Shown: piece by piece, positions 42,455 to 51,282 of the stretch | Layout of the letters: each line of letters opens with the position of its first letter | Position numbering within the stretch: position 1 is the stretch's first letter | DNA from: Miltoncostaea sp963771025 | GTDB lineage: Bacteria > Actinomycetota > Thermoleophilia > Miltoncostaeales > Miltoncostaeaceae | Reading direction: 5' to 3' | Length of the DNA: 64,000 nt | NCBI GenBank assembly: GCA_963771025.1 | Contig: CAVYRL010000003.1 | Location: 372,001-436,000, forward strand | The notes under the pieces: model-generated | Database searches by the model: none | What the model was told of the DNA's origin: nothing | What the model saw: only the letters and a program-made list of their open reading frames with translations | Translations under genes and position numbers: made by a program

Positions 42455-42718
42455 CTACGACTCGACGAGGAACACCACGGTCTCGGGCAGAACGCCGTCG
42501 TACTCCATCGCCGCGGCGGCCTCCGGGGTCTGCATCGCGGCCATCAGGGCGTTCAGATCGGCGACGTCGAAGGTCAGGGACACGTGAGTCGGGTTCTGCG
42601 GATCGACGAATGTGTGGAGGTTGGTGACGCCGAGCGGACCGAAGAACTCCTCCCGCCTCGGTGAGGCGAGCCAGTGCGCGGTGTCCTTGACGTCGTGATG
42701 CGCGTTGATGGTCGGCAC
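42455..42718 (-). CDS. Small alpha-beta protein, intact relative of the 20752 remnant
   Basis: An 87-residue protein starting ATG 42718: MPTINAHHDVKDTAHWLASP, then EFFGPLGVTNLHTFVDPQNP and HVSLTFDVADLNALMAAMQT. It is probably a small barrel-fold protein. A piece of a close relative survives at 20752-20910. The product's role is unknown. The His-His and the GVTN-x-x-T-x-V-x-P-Q block are the best conserved parts between the two copies. Confidence 0.75.
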   Translation of the reverse strand: MPTINAHHDVKDTAHWLASPRREEFFGPLGVTNLHTFVDPQNPTHVSLTFDVADLNALMAAMQTPEAAAAMEYDGVLPETVVFLVES

Positions 42719-42799
42719 GTGTTTCTCCCAAGGTCAGATGAAGGCCAATGCTCTCCGCCGACGAACCTACGGCCGGTCCGGAGTCGGCGGCAAGCGGGC

Positions 42800-43141
42800 T
42801 CAGGCCCGTGCGGGCTCCGCGGGACCGCCGGGCTCGTCCAGGTGTCCCGCGCGCGAGGCCCACACCTCGAACACCCAGGTCCCGAAGGGCGGGATGCTGG
42901 CCAGCACGGCGATGATGCCGACGCGGGGGCTCCACCGCAGAGCCGACCAGGTCATCAGGGCGACCGCCACATAGAGCAGGAAGATCGCACCGTGGATCGG
43001 GCCGAACACCTGCACGCCGACCTCGTTCTCGACCACGACGTACTTGAAGAACATGCCGATCAGCAGCGCGCCCCACGAGATGGCCTCGGCGATGGCGACG
43101 ACACGAAAGCGTCCGGCGGGCGTGCCGAGGATCGAGGACAC
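42800..43141 (-). CDS. DUF3817 integral membrane protein
   Basis: A 113-residue protein; GTG 43141 follows AGGAG. The sequence FRVVAIAEAISWGALLIGMF, FKYVVVENEVGVQVFGPIHG, AIFLLYVAVALMTWSALRW and GIIAVLASIPPFGTWVFEVW gives three membrane helices and a central GPIHG motif, the DUF3817 (YdzA-like) pattern. Its role is unknown; relatives stand near lipid or transport genes. It is monocistronic here. Confidence 0.88.
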   Translation of the reverse strand: MSSILGTPAGRFRVVAIAEAISWGALLIGMFFKYVVVENEVGVQVFGPIHGAIFLLYVAVALMTWSALRWSPRVGIIAVLASIPPFGTWVFEVWASRAGHLDEPGGPAEPARA

Positions 43142-43450
43142 GATGACTCCTGGTCGAGGGATATTCGGTCCACCGAACGTAGAGCGCCGGCGCCGGCGCC
43201 GGTAGCGACCACCCTCGCGGCGCAGAGGGCGGACCGTCCCCCGCTGCGACCCGTTGTCGGCGCATCGCTCACCCATCTGCGGCGGCTGCCGCTGGCGTTG
43301 GTGACGTCGACCGCCCGTTCGTGGTGGGGCTCGGAAGCGGCCACCATGACGACCGCATCGCCTCAGCGGTGGTGGATCTGGCCCGGCCGATGCCGGCAAG
43401 CGGCGTGCCGGGGATGCTGAGCCACCGCGCGCGCCGGTGAGGCGCCGCGG
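43142..43450. other. Intergenic stretch of 309 bp
   Basis: Reading frames on the minus strand (for example one from 43347) show no consistent third-base bias or family resemblance. Apart from AGGAG before 43141 nothing is seen. Confidence 0.45.
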
Positions 43451-44116
43451 CTAGCTCCGGACCCCGGGCAGACGCCGGTCCAGCGCGAGGGCGCCGAACG
43501 AGATGCCCAGGAAGAGCACCGCCACGATCGCGCAGTTGAGCAGCACCACGGGGTAGCCGTGCGCCTGGACGTTCATGAAGGGGTACGCGTAGTAGTCGTT
43601 GCCGAAGCGGTCCTGCACGTTGGCTCCGCGCACGAGCGCGTAGATCAGCCAGCAGATCGGCGCGATGGTCGCGAGCAGCACGACGCGCGGCGAGAGCCGG
43701 CCGCGTGGTCCGAAGACGAGCCACCCCAGCACGCAAAGGATCGGAGAGGCGGTGTGCAGCAGGAAGTCGGCGACCGCATCCCACCCGGTCAGCTCCTGAA
43801 GCTGCGCCAGGGTGAGGTGGAAGACGACCCCCGTGACCGCGATGGCCACCACGCCGTCCAGCCGGAGCGTGTGGAACAGCGCGGAGTCGCGGTCGAGCCG
43901 GATCGCCAGGAGCCCGGTGGTCGCCGCCACGGCGATGTTGGACAGCACCGTGAAGAAGCTGAAGAAGGTGATGACGCGGTCGGATGTCGCATCGAAGTAC
44001 CCCGCACCGTCGCCGGCCGTGATCGACAGGATGAGCTGGAGCACGAGCCCGAAGGTGACCGCCACCGATGTCGCCCCGAAGGCGATGCGCGCCGTGGGCT
44101 CGTTGGTCACGTCCAT
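43451..44116 (-). CDS. Pr6Pr-type multi-pass membrane protein
   Basis: A 221-residue protein starting ATG 44116. Six membrane helices can be seen: about 9-32, 45-70, 86-107, 118-136, 145-167 and 190-212. FFSFFTVLSNIAVAATTGLLA, TGVVFHLTLAQL, DFLLHTASPILCVLGWLVFG and NDYYAYPFMNVQAHGYPVVL are the conserved blocks of the Pr6Pr family, whose function is unknown. No gene of clear function is beside it. Confidence 0.88.
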   Translation of the reverse strand: MDVTNEPTARIAFGATSVAVTFGLVLQLILSITAGDGAGYFDATSDRVITFFSFFTVLSNIAVAATTGLLAIRLDRDSALFHTLRLDGVVAIAVTGVVFHLTLAQLQELTGWDAVADFLLHTASPILCVLGWLVFGPRGRLSPRVVLLATIAPICWLIYALVRGANVQDRFGNDYYAYPFMNVQAHGYPVVLLNCAIVAVLFLGISFGALALDRRLPGVRS

Positions 44117-44317
44117 ACGCTACCCGCGACGACGGCGTGCCGATGGCGTCCCGCCGGGCTCGCTCAGCCGGGATCCTCGTGCCGCGTGACCGCATCCTCG
44201 GCGCGGCGCAGCCCCTCCTCGGCCCGCCGCTCGGCCGCGCGCAGCCGATCCGTCACGGCTGCCTCGAGTGTGGCGCTGTCCAGCGTGGTGGCGCCCGGGT
44301 GGGCCGCGCCGTCGAGC

Positions 44318-46594
44318 TCATCGGCCGCGCCTGACGTCGGGAAACGTCCGATCCAGGGGCGCCGGCCGTTTCAGTCGGTAGCCCTGCGCGAAATCGACGC
44401 CGAACTCGGAGAGCACCGCGAGGCAGGCGCCCGATTCCACGCCCTCGGCGATGGTGCGCATGTGAAAGGCTCGGGCGAGGCTGACGATGGCCTCCACCAC
44501 GTGCTGGCACGACGGGTCCGTGTGGAGGTCCCTGATGAAGCTCTTGTCGATCTTCAGGTAGTCGATGTCCAGGTTCTTGACGTAGGTGAGGCCGCCGTAG
44601 CCCGCGCCGAAGTCGTCGAGGGCGAACTCGCAGCCCAGCTCGCGCATGCCCTCGATGAACTCCCGCGCGGAGCGCTCGTCCGTGATGACCGCGGTCTCGG
44701 TCAGCTCCATGATGATCAGGCGGGGATCGGCGCCCGAGGCGTCGATGATCTCGGCGAACGCGTTAACCATCGACGGGTCCCCTACGGACGCCGCGGACAG
44801 GTTCACCGAGACGCGGTGGCCCCGAGCCGCAAGCCCCGCCCCCTGCAGCATCACCCACTGGTCGATTTGCGCGATCAGCCCGGAACGCTCAGCCGCGGGA
44901 AGGAACTGCCCCGGGGCCTTCAGCTGGCCGGTCGGTTCGCGCATGCGGATCAGCAGCTCGTGCGCGTGCACGGCGCGCGTACCCGGGTCGACCACCGGCT
45001 GGGCGTAGAGCACCAACTCGTCCTGCGCCAGCGCGCGGCGCACGCGAGCGACCGTCGCGGAGTAGGCGCTCTCGTTCTTGAGCTTCTGCCCCTGCGCCTT
45101 CTGCGCGGAGATGTCCGAGAACACGATCACCGAGCCGGCGTCCCCGTGCTCGTTGGCGAACGGAGAGACCGTGTATGCCACCGGGAGCTCGAGCCCGTCG
45201 CGCCGGATGAAGACGTCGTCGGGGATGCGCGCGACCCTCCTCTCTGCACGGGCCCGATCGATCCGGCTCGGGCGTCCGCGGCGCCGGCCGGGACGGTGCC
45301 GTTCGACGACCTCCGACACCGGGCGCCCGAGGAGCTCGGCCTCTGTCCACCCCAACATCGTCTCTGCGGCGGTGTTGACCAACTGGACCATGCCCTTCTC
45401 GTCGAGCGCGAACACGCCCTCGCCGATGCCCCGCGTCAGGGCCGAGATGTAGTCGCGCGCGCGCCGGGTCTCGTTCTCCACCACGACCCGGGCGCCGATG
45501 TCCATCGCGACGCTGAGAACGCCGGTGCGCGCGTCCTCGTCGCCCAGCGCGCTCAGGCGCACTTCGACCGGCACACACGAGCCATCCTTGCGACTCGCCA
45601 GCAGCGACCCCTCCCAGCGGCCGTGGCGGCCGACGATCTCGGTGCGGCGCGCACCGTTCGCGGCACTGTCCGCCAGTGCCGCGAACTCGTCGTGTACCGC
45701 CCCAATCACCTCGGCGGCGCCCCAGCCGTAGAGGTGCTCCGCGCCCGCGCTCCAGTACGTGACCCTGCCCGCGGTGTCCCTCGCGATGATGGCGGCCCCG
45801 ACGCCGTCGAGGAACCGGAAATCCGACGGCACGCCGCCCACCACCTGTGCCGGCGGGGCCGCGGCGCCCGTGATCGTGCCGCGCGCGATCGGCCCCTCCC
45901 CGAAGGGACCCTCCATCACGTCGACGGTCGCCATCGCACCGCCCGGCTCGTCGCAGAGGGGGCGCGCGATGGTCGCCCACGCCCGGGCGGACGCCGCCGC
46001 GCCGACGTCGGCCAGTATGCGCGCCAGGCGGGAGGGGCTCGGACGCGGCCCGTCGATCGGCCCCATCGTCCGGAGGGCCACCTCGATCCGGCGCAGGCCG
46101 TGGCCGAGATCCCTCAGATCGACGTCGAACGCGCCCATGGCGCGCGTGGGGGAGGCGCCCCATGCGATGTGCTGGTGGACGCAGAGAAAGGCCGGAGGCG
46201 CATATCCGGCAAGGGCACGGCATTCGATGCCGATCAGCCACCGGTGGCCGCCCAGGCGGTGGACGTGCTCCGACAGATAGCGGTCCCGGCCGGCGGAGAG
46301 CACCCCGCGCACGCCGGCGATGATCCGGTCGGCCGTCGCCCCCTCGGCGCCGGGCCGGACGAAGAGGTCGAAGTAGTCGTCGCCCTCGCCCAGGGGGTCG
46401 CCGTTCGCCGCGGTGAAGCCGGTCCAGGTGCGACCGGCGCGGACGATCGTGGCATCGGCGTCGATGATCACCGCCGCGCCCGGCACCGCGTCCATCAGCG
46501 CACCGAGTGCATCGGCGGGCGCGACCGCTCCGGGCACCGGCGGAATCGCTTCCGTTCGTGGGGCCTCCAAGCAATCCGAGCGTGACGGTCGCAA
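44318..46594 (-). CDS. Multi-PAS EAL-domain cyclic-di-GMP phosphodiesterase
   Basis: A 758-residue soluble protein. Three PAS-type sensor domains lie at about 28-145, 255-375 and 390-500 (VTYWSAGAEHLYGWGAAEVI and VQLVNTAAETMLGWTEAELL are clear). The EAL domain at about 510-750 keeps AHELLIRM, VNLSAASV, IMELTETAVITDE, DDFGAGYGGLTYV, LKIDKSFI and IAEGVES, so metal- and substrate-binding Glu, Asn, Asp and Lys residues are present. No GGDEF domain is seen. It should degrade cyclic di-GMP in response to PAS signals. It is preceded by an AT-richer control region. Confidence 0.92.
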   Translation of the reverse strand: MRPSRSDCLEAPRTEAIPPVPGAVAPADALGALMDAVPGAAVIIDADATIVRAGRTWTGFTAANGDPLGEGDDYFDLFVRPGAEGATADRIIAGVRGVLSAGRDRYLSEHVHRLGGHRWLIGIECRALAGYAPPAFLCVHQHIAWGASPTRAMGAFDVDLRDLGHGLRRIEVALRTMGPIDGPRPSPSRLARILADVGAAASARAWATIARPLCDEPGGAMATVDVMEGPFGEGPIARGTITGAAAPPAQVVGGVPSDFRFLDGVGAAIIARDTAGRVTYWSAGAEHLYGWGAAEVIGAVHDEFAALADSAANGARRTEIVGRHGRWEGSLLASRKDGSCVPVEVRLSALGDEDARTGVLSVAMDIGARVVVENETRRARDYISALTRGIGEGVFALDEKGMVQLVNTAAETMLGWTEAELLGRPVSEVVERHRPGRRRGRPSRIDRARAERRVARIPDDVFIRRDGLELPVAYTVSPFANEHGDAGSVIVFSDISAQKAQGQKLKNESAYSATVARVRRALAQDELVLYAQPVVDPGTRAVHAHELLIRMREPTGQLKAPGQFLPAAERSGLIAQIDQWVMLQGAGLAARGHRVSVNLSAASVGDPSMVNAFAEIIDASGADPRLIIMELTETAVITDERSAREFIEGMRELGCEFALDDFGAGYGGLTYVKNLDIDYLKIDKSFIRDLHTDPSCQHVVEAIVSLARAFHMRTIAEGVESGACLAVLSEFGVDFAQGYRLKRPAPLDRTFPDVRRGR

Positions 46595-47156
46595 GACGAG
46601 GACTCCCTTCCCGTCGTCGCGACGGACGATAGCCGAACCGTCGCCATTATTTTCCTTGCCTGATTACTAAGTCTTTCGGCTCCCACACCGATACACACTG
46701 CACATCCGCTCCATCGGCACACGTCCAGCGTTCGGGCCGACCATGTCGGCAACCTGACGGCGCACGATGAGAGGAGGATGGATGCCCAGCACGATCGACT
46801 CTGCCGAAGTGCCCTCCGTGGTGGCGAAGGATTCGCCGCACCACGCAGGAAATCCGAGCCTGCGGCATCCGCTCCCGAACACCCCTCGTGATCGTGCGTC
46901 CGGTCGCGTCGCGCTCCATGGATGGAGCGGTGTCAGGAACGGCACGGGGCGACGAGGCGCGTGTGCCCACACGCCTCGCGTCCGACGGCCAGGGATGGCC
47001 AACCGGTCACGGACGACAGGCGCGCATCACGGATGACGGTGGGGCGTGCGACGGGGAGAAGGATCTCCTCCTCGCACCGCGCTCGGTCATGGACGACCGG
47101 GCGATCGGGTCGGCGGCACATCGGGGGGGAAAGGACACCGCCCCGCAGCCGCTCCC
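46595..47156. other. 562-bp control region between PAS-EAL and antiporter genes
   Basis: No supported gene lies here. An AT-rich patch at 46640-46675 (in an otherwise GC-rich region) probably carries the promoter of the PAS-EAL gene. A ribosome-site-like AAGGAAAATA before an ATG on the minus strand near 46648 precedes a frame that stops at 46495, with no protein resemblance. I compared the patch with a GEMM cyclic-di-GMP riboswitch and found no match. Confidence 0.5.
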
Positions 47157-48738
47157 TCACGGCGTTGCCGACCGTCGCAGCCGGGGGTCGTCGAAATCGA
47201 GCTCGCGGTGGAGCTCCCGCAGCGTCGGCGCGCCGATCTTGCCCTCCACGTAGAGGCGGGTGATCGCCTGGCGTTGTGCCCGCAGCAGCTCGCGCTGCAC
47301 CGGCCGCACGTCGACGGCCTCGGCGTTGTCGCGCTCGTCGTCCTCCAGCGTCTGCAGCCGCTCGAGGCGCAGCTCCAGAGGCGGTCGCAGCGCCTCGGCG
47401 ACCGCCTCGGCCGCCCGGCCGGCCTCGACCATCTGGTCCAGATGCAGCAGCGCGGTCTCGGCCGCGACGCGCCGCGCGAGGACGCCCTCGCGCCGCTCGC
47501 GATCGCTCCGCTGGACGCCGAGCAGCCCGGCGACCCAGCCGATGGTGCTGCCCTGCCCGACCAGGGTGACCAACACGACGACGGCCGCGAGGAAGATCAG
47601 CAACGACCGGCCCGGAAAGGGCTCTCCGCGGGCGGTGAGAGGGATCGACAGGGCGATCGCGAGCGAGATGGCGCCGCGCATCCCGCTCCAGCCCACCACC
47701 AGCCGCGGGCGCCACGACATGTGCAGGAAGCCGAGCCGTCCCCGCGGGGTGGGGGCCAGCAGCGGCGGCACGAGCATCTGGAACGCGAGCCGCAGGCCCA
47801 CCACGGTGAGCGTGACCACCAGGGTCGCCCCCACGAGCACCGAGAGCGGGTCGTTGTTGACGTCGTGCACCACCCCCGGGATCGCGAGGCCGAGCAGCAC
47901 GAAGAGCGTCGAACTCGACGAGGAAGGTGAGCACGCCGAAGAACGCCGTGGACACGATCCGCGAAGAGGGTCCGTAGATGCCGGTGCTCTGCTGCCCGAG
48001 GTAGACGCCCGCGGCGACCGTGGCGAGCACGCCCGACATCTTGAAGTGCTCGGCCGGCAGGTAGGCGAGGTAGGGGGCCAGCAGCAGCAGCAGGATGCGT
48101 GAGCCCTCGTCGCGCGTGCGTGCCCGCACCCACCCGATGCCCCAGCCCACCGCGAGCCCGAAGGCGATGCCGCCGACGACCACCTCGAGGAGCCGCAGCG
48201 CGGCGCCTCCGAGCGAGAAGCCGCCGCCGACGGTGGCCTCGATCGCGAGCACGAAGATCGTGAGGGCGACGCCGTCGTTGACGAGGCTCTCGCCCTCCAG
48301 GATCGTGACGATGCGCCCGGGGGCGCCGATGCGCTTGAGGACCGCCGTGGCGGCGACCGGGTCGGTGGGCGCGACGGCGGCGCCGAGCGCCAGGGCCGGC
48401 GCCCAGGCGAGGCCGTCGATCGTGAGGCGGCAGGCGAATGCGACCGCAGCCGTGGTGAGCACCACCAGCGCCACCGCCAACAGGGCGATCGGCACCGCGT
48501 TCTCGCGAGTCTCACGCGGCGAGGTGAACACGGCGGCGTGGAACACCAGGATCGGCAGGAAGGCCAGCAGCACGACCTTCGGATCGAGCTCCGTCGAGAT
48601 GCCGGGGATGTAGCTCGCCGCGACCCCGATCGCCACCAGGGGGACCGCCGGTGGCAGGTGCAGACGCCGCGCCAGGGGCCGGCTGACCAGGACCGCCACG
48701 GCGATCGCCAGGCCGGTGATGAGAACCGTCTGCTCCAC
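47157..48738 (-). pseudogene. NhaP-type Na+(K+)/H+ antiporter, one frameshift
   Basis: From GTG 48738 the first frame encodes about ten membrane helices of a CPA1 antiporter, including GAAVAPTDPVAATAVLKRIG with the ion-binding acidic site and VTILEGESLVNDGVALTIFV. The frame is lost near 47917 after GVLTFLVEF. The next frame goes on with TLFVLLGLAIPGVV, SWRPRLVVGWSGMRGAISLA and a C-terminal cytoplasmic tail to 47157. One base too many or two too few explains it. Joined, the protein has about 525 residues and should be a full antiporter. It may be a sequence error. Confidence 0.85.
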
Positions 48739-48965
48739 GGCCCTACTGTTGCGTATCCGACGCGACGCTCCGCGGCGACGGGCACATCCGTCCACGCGGA
48801 TCTCGCCACGGCCGGCCACGGGCTTGGGGGCGCCGGCAGACACGGGGGCTTCCGGCTGTCCGTGCACCCGGAGGATGCGGCCGCGCACAGGTTGACCGAT
48901 CGACGCAGACGGGTCGTCGAGGGCGTCTAGAGTCCATTTGAATCCATCCTCTGGGAGGCGCGCTG

Positions 48966-49088
48966 ATGTCCGCCGGCGACCCGAAGAATCCGACGCACGA
49001 GGAAGAGGAGGAGCTGCTCGAGGAGCAGGGCGAGGAGTCCTTCCCGAGCTCCGATCCCCCGGCCACCGAGGGGTCGCCTCACATCTAG
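48966..49088 (+). CDS. 40-residue acidic microprotein, coupled to a membrane hydrolase
   Basis: ATG 48966 follows CTGGGAGGCGC. MSAGDPKNPTHEEEEELLEE and QGEESFPSSDPPAT give a peptide of 40 residues with the same length, acidic block and ESFPxSDPP motif as the gene at 9708-9830. Its TAG stop shares the G with the GTG start of the hydrolase gene (TAGTG at 49086-49090), so the two are translated together. A regulatory or folding role for the hydrolase is possible. Confidence 0.75.
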   Translation: MSAGDPKNPTHEEEEELLEEQGEESFPSSDPPATEGSPHI

Positions 49089-51223
49089 TGAGCCGGGTCG
49101 CCGTCATCGTGGTGCCGGGGGTGGGCGACGACGCGCCCGGCGAGACGCTGGACGCGGTGGCGGGGCACCTGGTGGCGCGCGGCGACCTCCAGGACGGCGA
49201 GCGGGGCGAACTGCTGGTTTCCCCCGCCGGCGACGAGGTGAGTTACCGGGCGGCCTGGACCCGGCTGCGATCGCCCGGGCCCGGCGGCCTGCAGGTGGAC
49301 GTCTACGAGATGCGCTGGGCCGACATCTCGCGCTTCCCGGGCGGCCTGCTGCGGTTCGTCTACACCCTCTACGCGCTGCTGCTGCAGATCTCGACCATCG
49401 GGCTCGAGGCGCTGCGGGTGCCCTGCGGACCCGGCGGCTCGCGGCGAGCGTTGTTCGCGCGCGGATCGCTCAACGTGTTCTCGTGGATCCTCGCCGTGCT
49501 GGTGATGGCGGTCACCTTCGGCGTGATGCTCGAGACGGCGGCCCTGCTGGCGGCGGTGGCGCTGCAGGACCACGAGGTGTTCGCGGCCACGGTGGTCGCC
49601 GCGATCGGGCTCCTGCTGCTGGGCGCCGCGGCGTGGGGCGGACGGCGACTGGCCGCCGGGGGATGGCGCCAGGCCCCGGTTGCGCTCGGTGTGCTGGCCG
49701 TCGCCGCCGTGGCCGACACCGCGTGGTCGATCTCCCAGTCGGGCCTGCGCGTGGGCGTCGCCAACGCGCTGATCGTGTTCGTGACGACGGCCTTCCGTCT
49801 CGCGTGGCTGGCCGCGTCGGTCGCCGCGGCCGCCGCCGGTATCGCGCTGGCGCTGATGGTGTGGCGGCGCACCGCGGGCCTGATCCGCATCGACGGAGTG
49901 AGCGCCCGGGCCGCGCTGACCGGCGTGCTGTCGCTGGTCGTCGCACCGCTCGGAGTGGCGGTGGTCAGCGCGACGCTGTTCGCCGGGGTCGGCGCGCTCG
50001 CGCTGCAGTTCACGACCGGCGACGGCTGGGGGTCCCGCCCGGCGCAGCTGGCCGACCTGCTGTGCCTCTCGGGCCCCGACGCCGTCGTGCCGGCGACATG
50101 CGAAGCGCCCGTGGCGGCGCCCAACGACTGGGCCTTCAACCTCTTCGGCTCGGCCCTCAGCCCGCTGGTTCCGACACTGATCATCGTGGCCATCCTGATC
50201 GCGCTGGTGGTGCTGATCGTGGTGCTGCCGTTCCTGATCGCGGTCGTCACCTCGCGATTCGAGGGACGCCGCGACGTGCGGGCGGCCAGCGAGCGCCAGG
50301 GCGCGCTGATGAGCTCGGCGGTCCAGGCGATCGGCAGCCCCATGGCCGGGCTGATCGGGCTGACCGCCCTGCTCGCCGCCGCGGTGGGCGTCGTGGTGAC
50401 CTGGGTGGTGCTCGGGGCGGAGCCGGGATCGCGGGCGGCGGCCGAGCTGGGGGCGGCGGTGGCCGTCGTCACGGGCGGCCTGCTGGTGACGGTCCGGCTG
50501 CTCGGCATCACCCCCACGCGCGCTCTGGGCCAGGTGTCCGGGCCGCTGGAGCGCGTTCGGGTGGTGCTCGACATCCCCTACGACGTCGCCACCTACCTGC
50601 GGGTGAGCCAGCCGGGCCTGGTGGTGGCGCCCCGCCGGCGGATGCTGAGGCGCTACCGGGCCCTGCTGCGGGAGGTGGCTGCGGGCGGCGTCGATCGCGT
50701 GCCCTACGACGGCTTGGTGATCACCGCCCACAGCCAGGGGACGGTGCTGAGCGCGGCGACCCTCTTCGGCGACGCCTTCCGCTCGCCCCCGGCCGAGCCG
50801 CTCGACCGCGCCGACCCGGCCATCGCCCTGCCGCCGCGCGTCTCGCTGGTCACCTTCGGTTCGCCCCTGCGCCAGCTCTATGGCGACCGGTTCCCGGGGC
50901 AGTACGACTGGGTGCGGGCGCGCCTCGACTCACCCCTTGGCTTCGCTCCGCTCACCGATCACTGGGTCAACCTCTACCGCTCGGGCGACTACGTGGGCCG
51001 CACGCTCTGGGCTCCCGATCCCGACGCGCTCGAGGTCTGGGACCCCGGGCGGGTCGCGTTCGAGAAGACGGTGGCCGGGGGCGTGCGGGTGCTGGAGCGG
51101 TGCGTCGGCCCGGGGAGCCACACGGGCTACTGGTCGAGCCCGATCATCGGCGACTGGGTGATGCACCTCGTCCGGCGCGCCACCGGGGGGAACCCGCCGG
51201 CCGGCCCGGAGCCTGGTCCCTAG
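49088..51223 (+). CDS. Membrane-embedded alpha/beta hydrolase-like protein
   Basis: A 711-residue protein. A short N-terminal alpha/beta part (VAVIVVPGVGDDAPGETLDA) is followed by nine or ten membrane helices (about 80-470). A C-terminal cytosolic-looking domain contains YDGLVITAHSQGTVLSAATL, a lipase-type G/A-x-S-x-G nucleophile elbow, then VSLVTFGSPLRQLYGDRF, WVNLYRSGDYVGRTL and a late GSHTGYWSSP His that could complete the triad. This resembles large actinobacterial membrane lipases of unknown substrate. The nucleophile block begins with AHSQG instead of GHSxG. It overlaps the microprotein stop. Confidence 0.85.
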   Translation: MSRVAVIVVPGVGDDAPGETLDAVAGHLVARGDLQDGERGELLVSPAGDEVSYRAAWTRLRSPGPGGLQVDVYEMRWADISRFPGGLLRFVYTLYALLLQISTIGLEALRVPCGPGGSRRALFARGSLNVFSWILAVLVMAVTFGVMLETAALLAAVALQDHEVFAATVVAAIGLLLLGAAAWGGRRLAAGGWRQAPVALGVLAVAAVADTAWSISQSGLRVGVANALIVFVTTAFRLAWLAASVAAAAAGIALALMVWRRTAGLIRIDGVSARAALTGVLSLVVAPLGVAVVSATLFAGVGALALQFTTGDGWGSRPAQLADLLCLSGPDAVVPATCEAPVAAPNDWAFNLFGSALSPLVPTLIIVAILIALVVLIVVLPFLIAVVTSRFEGRRDVRAASERQGALMSSAVQAIGSPMAGLIGLTALLAAAVGVVVTWVVLGAEPGSRAAAELGAAVAVVTGGLLVTVRLLGITPTRALGQVSGPLERVRVVLDIPYDVATYLRVSQPGLVVAPRRRMLRRYRALLREVAAGGVDRVPYDGLVITAHSQGTVLSAATLFGDAFRSPPAEPLDRADPAIALPPRVSLVTFGSPLRQLYGDRFPGQYDWVRARLDSPLGFAPLTDHWVNLYRSGDYVGRTLWAPDPDALEVWDPGRVAFEKTVAGGVRVLERCVGPGSHTGYWSSPIIGDWVMHLVRRATGGNPPAGPEPGP

Positions 51224-51249
51224 CCGACCGTCCGGCGCGGGCGGGTAAC

Positions 51250-51282
51250 ATGCGCGTTGTGAACACACCCCAGGGCCGTTGA
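51250..51282 (+). promoter_or_regulatory. Short upstream reading frame ending on the CNNM gene start
   Basis: ATG 51250 begins MRVVNTPQGR and stops at TGA 51280-51282, which overlaps the TTG start at 51279 (TTGA). TAACAT at 51246-51251 fits a -10 box placed so that transcription would start at the inner GTG (51259). The arrangement suggests leader-peptide coupling. Confidence 0.45.

Noticed and set aside
43060..43347. Minus-strand frame between the DUF3817 and Pr6Pr genes
   Set aside because: It overlaps the DUF3817 start and lacks a ribosome site or family resemblance.
44166..44317. Short minus-strand frame ending TLEAAVTDRLRAAERRAEEG and RAEDAVTRHEDPG after the PAS-EAL gene
   Set aside because: Codon bias is good, but no start codon lies in frame. 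An ATG overlapping the stop of the EAL gene is in another frame. It could be a further frameshifted small gene but cannot be supported.
46640..46700. AT-rich leader before the PAS-EAL gene as a cyclic-di-GMP riboswitch
   Set aside because: The GEMM core sequences and the tetraloop receptor are absent, so only a promoter region is claimed.
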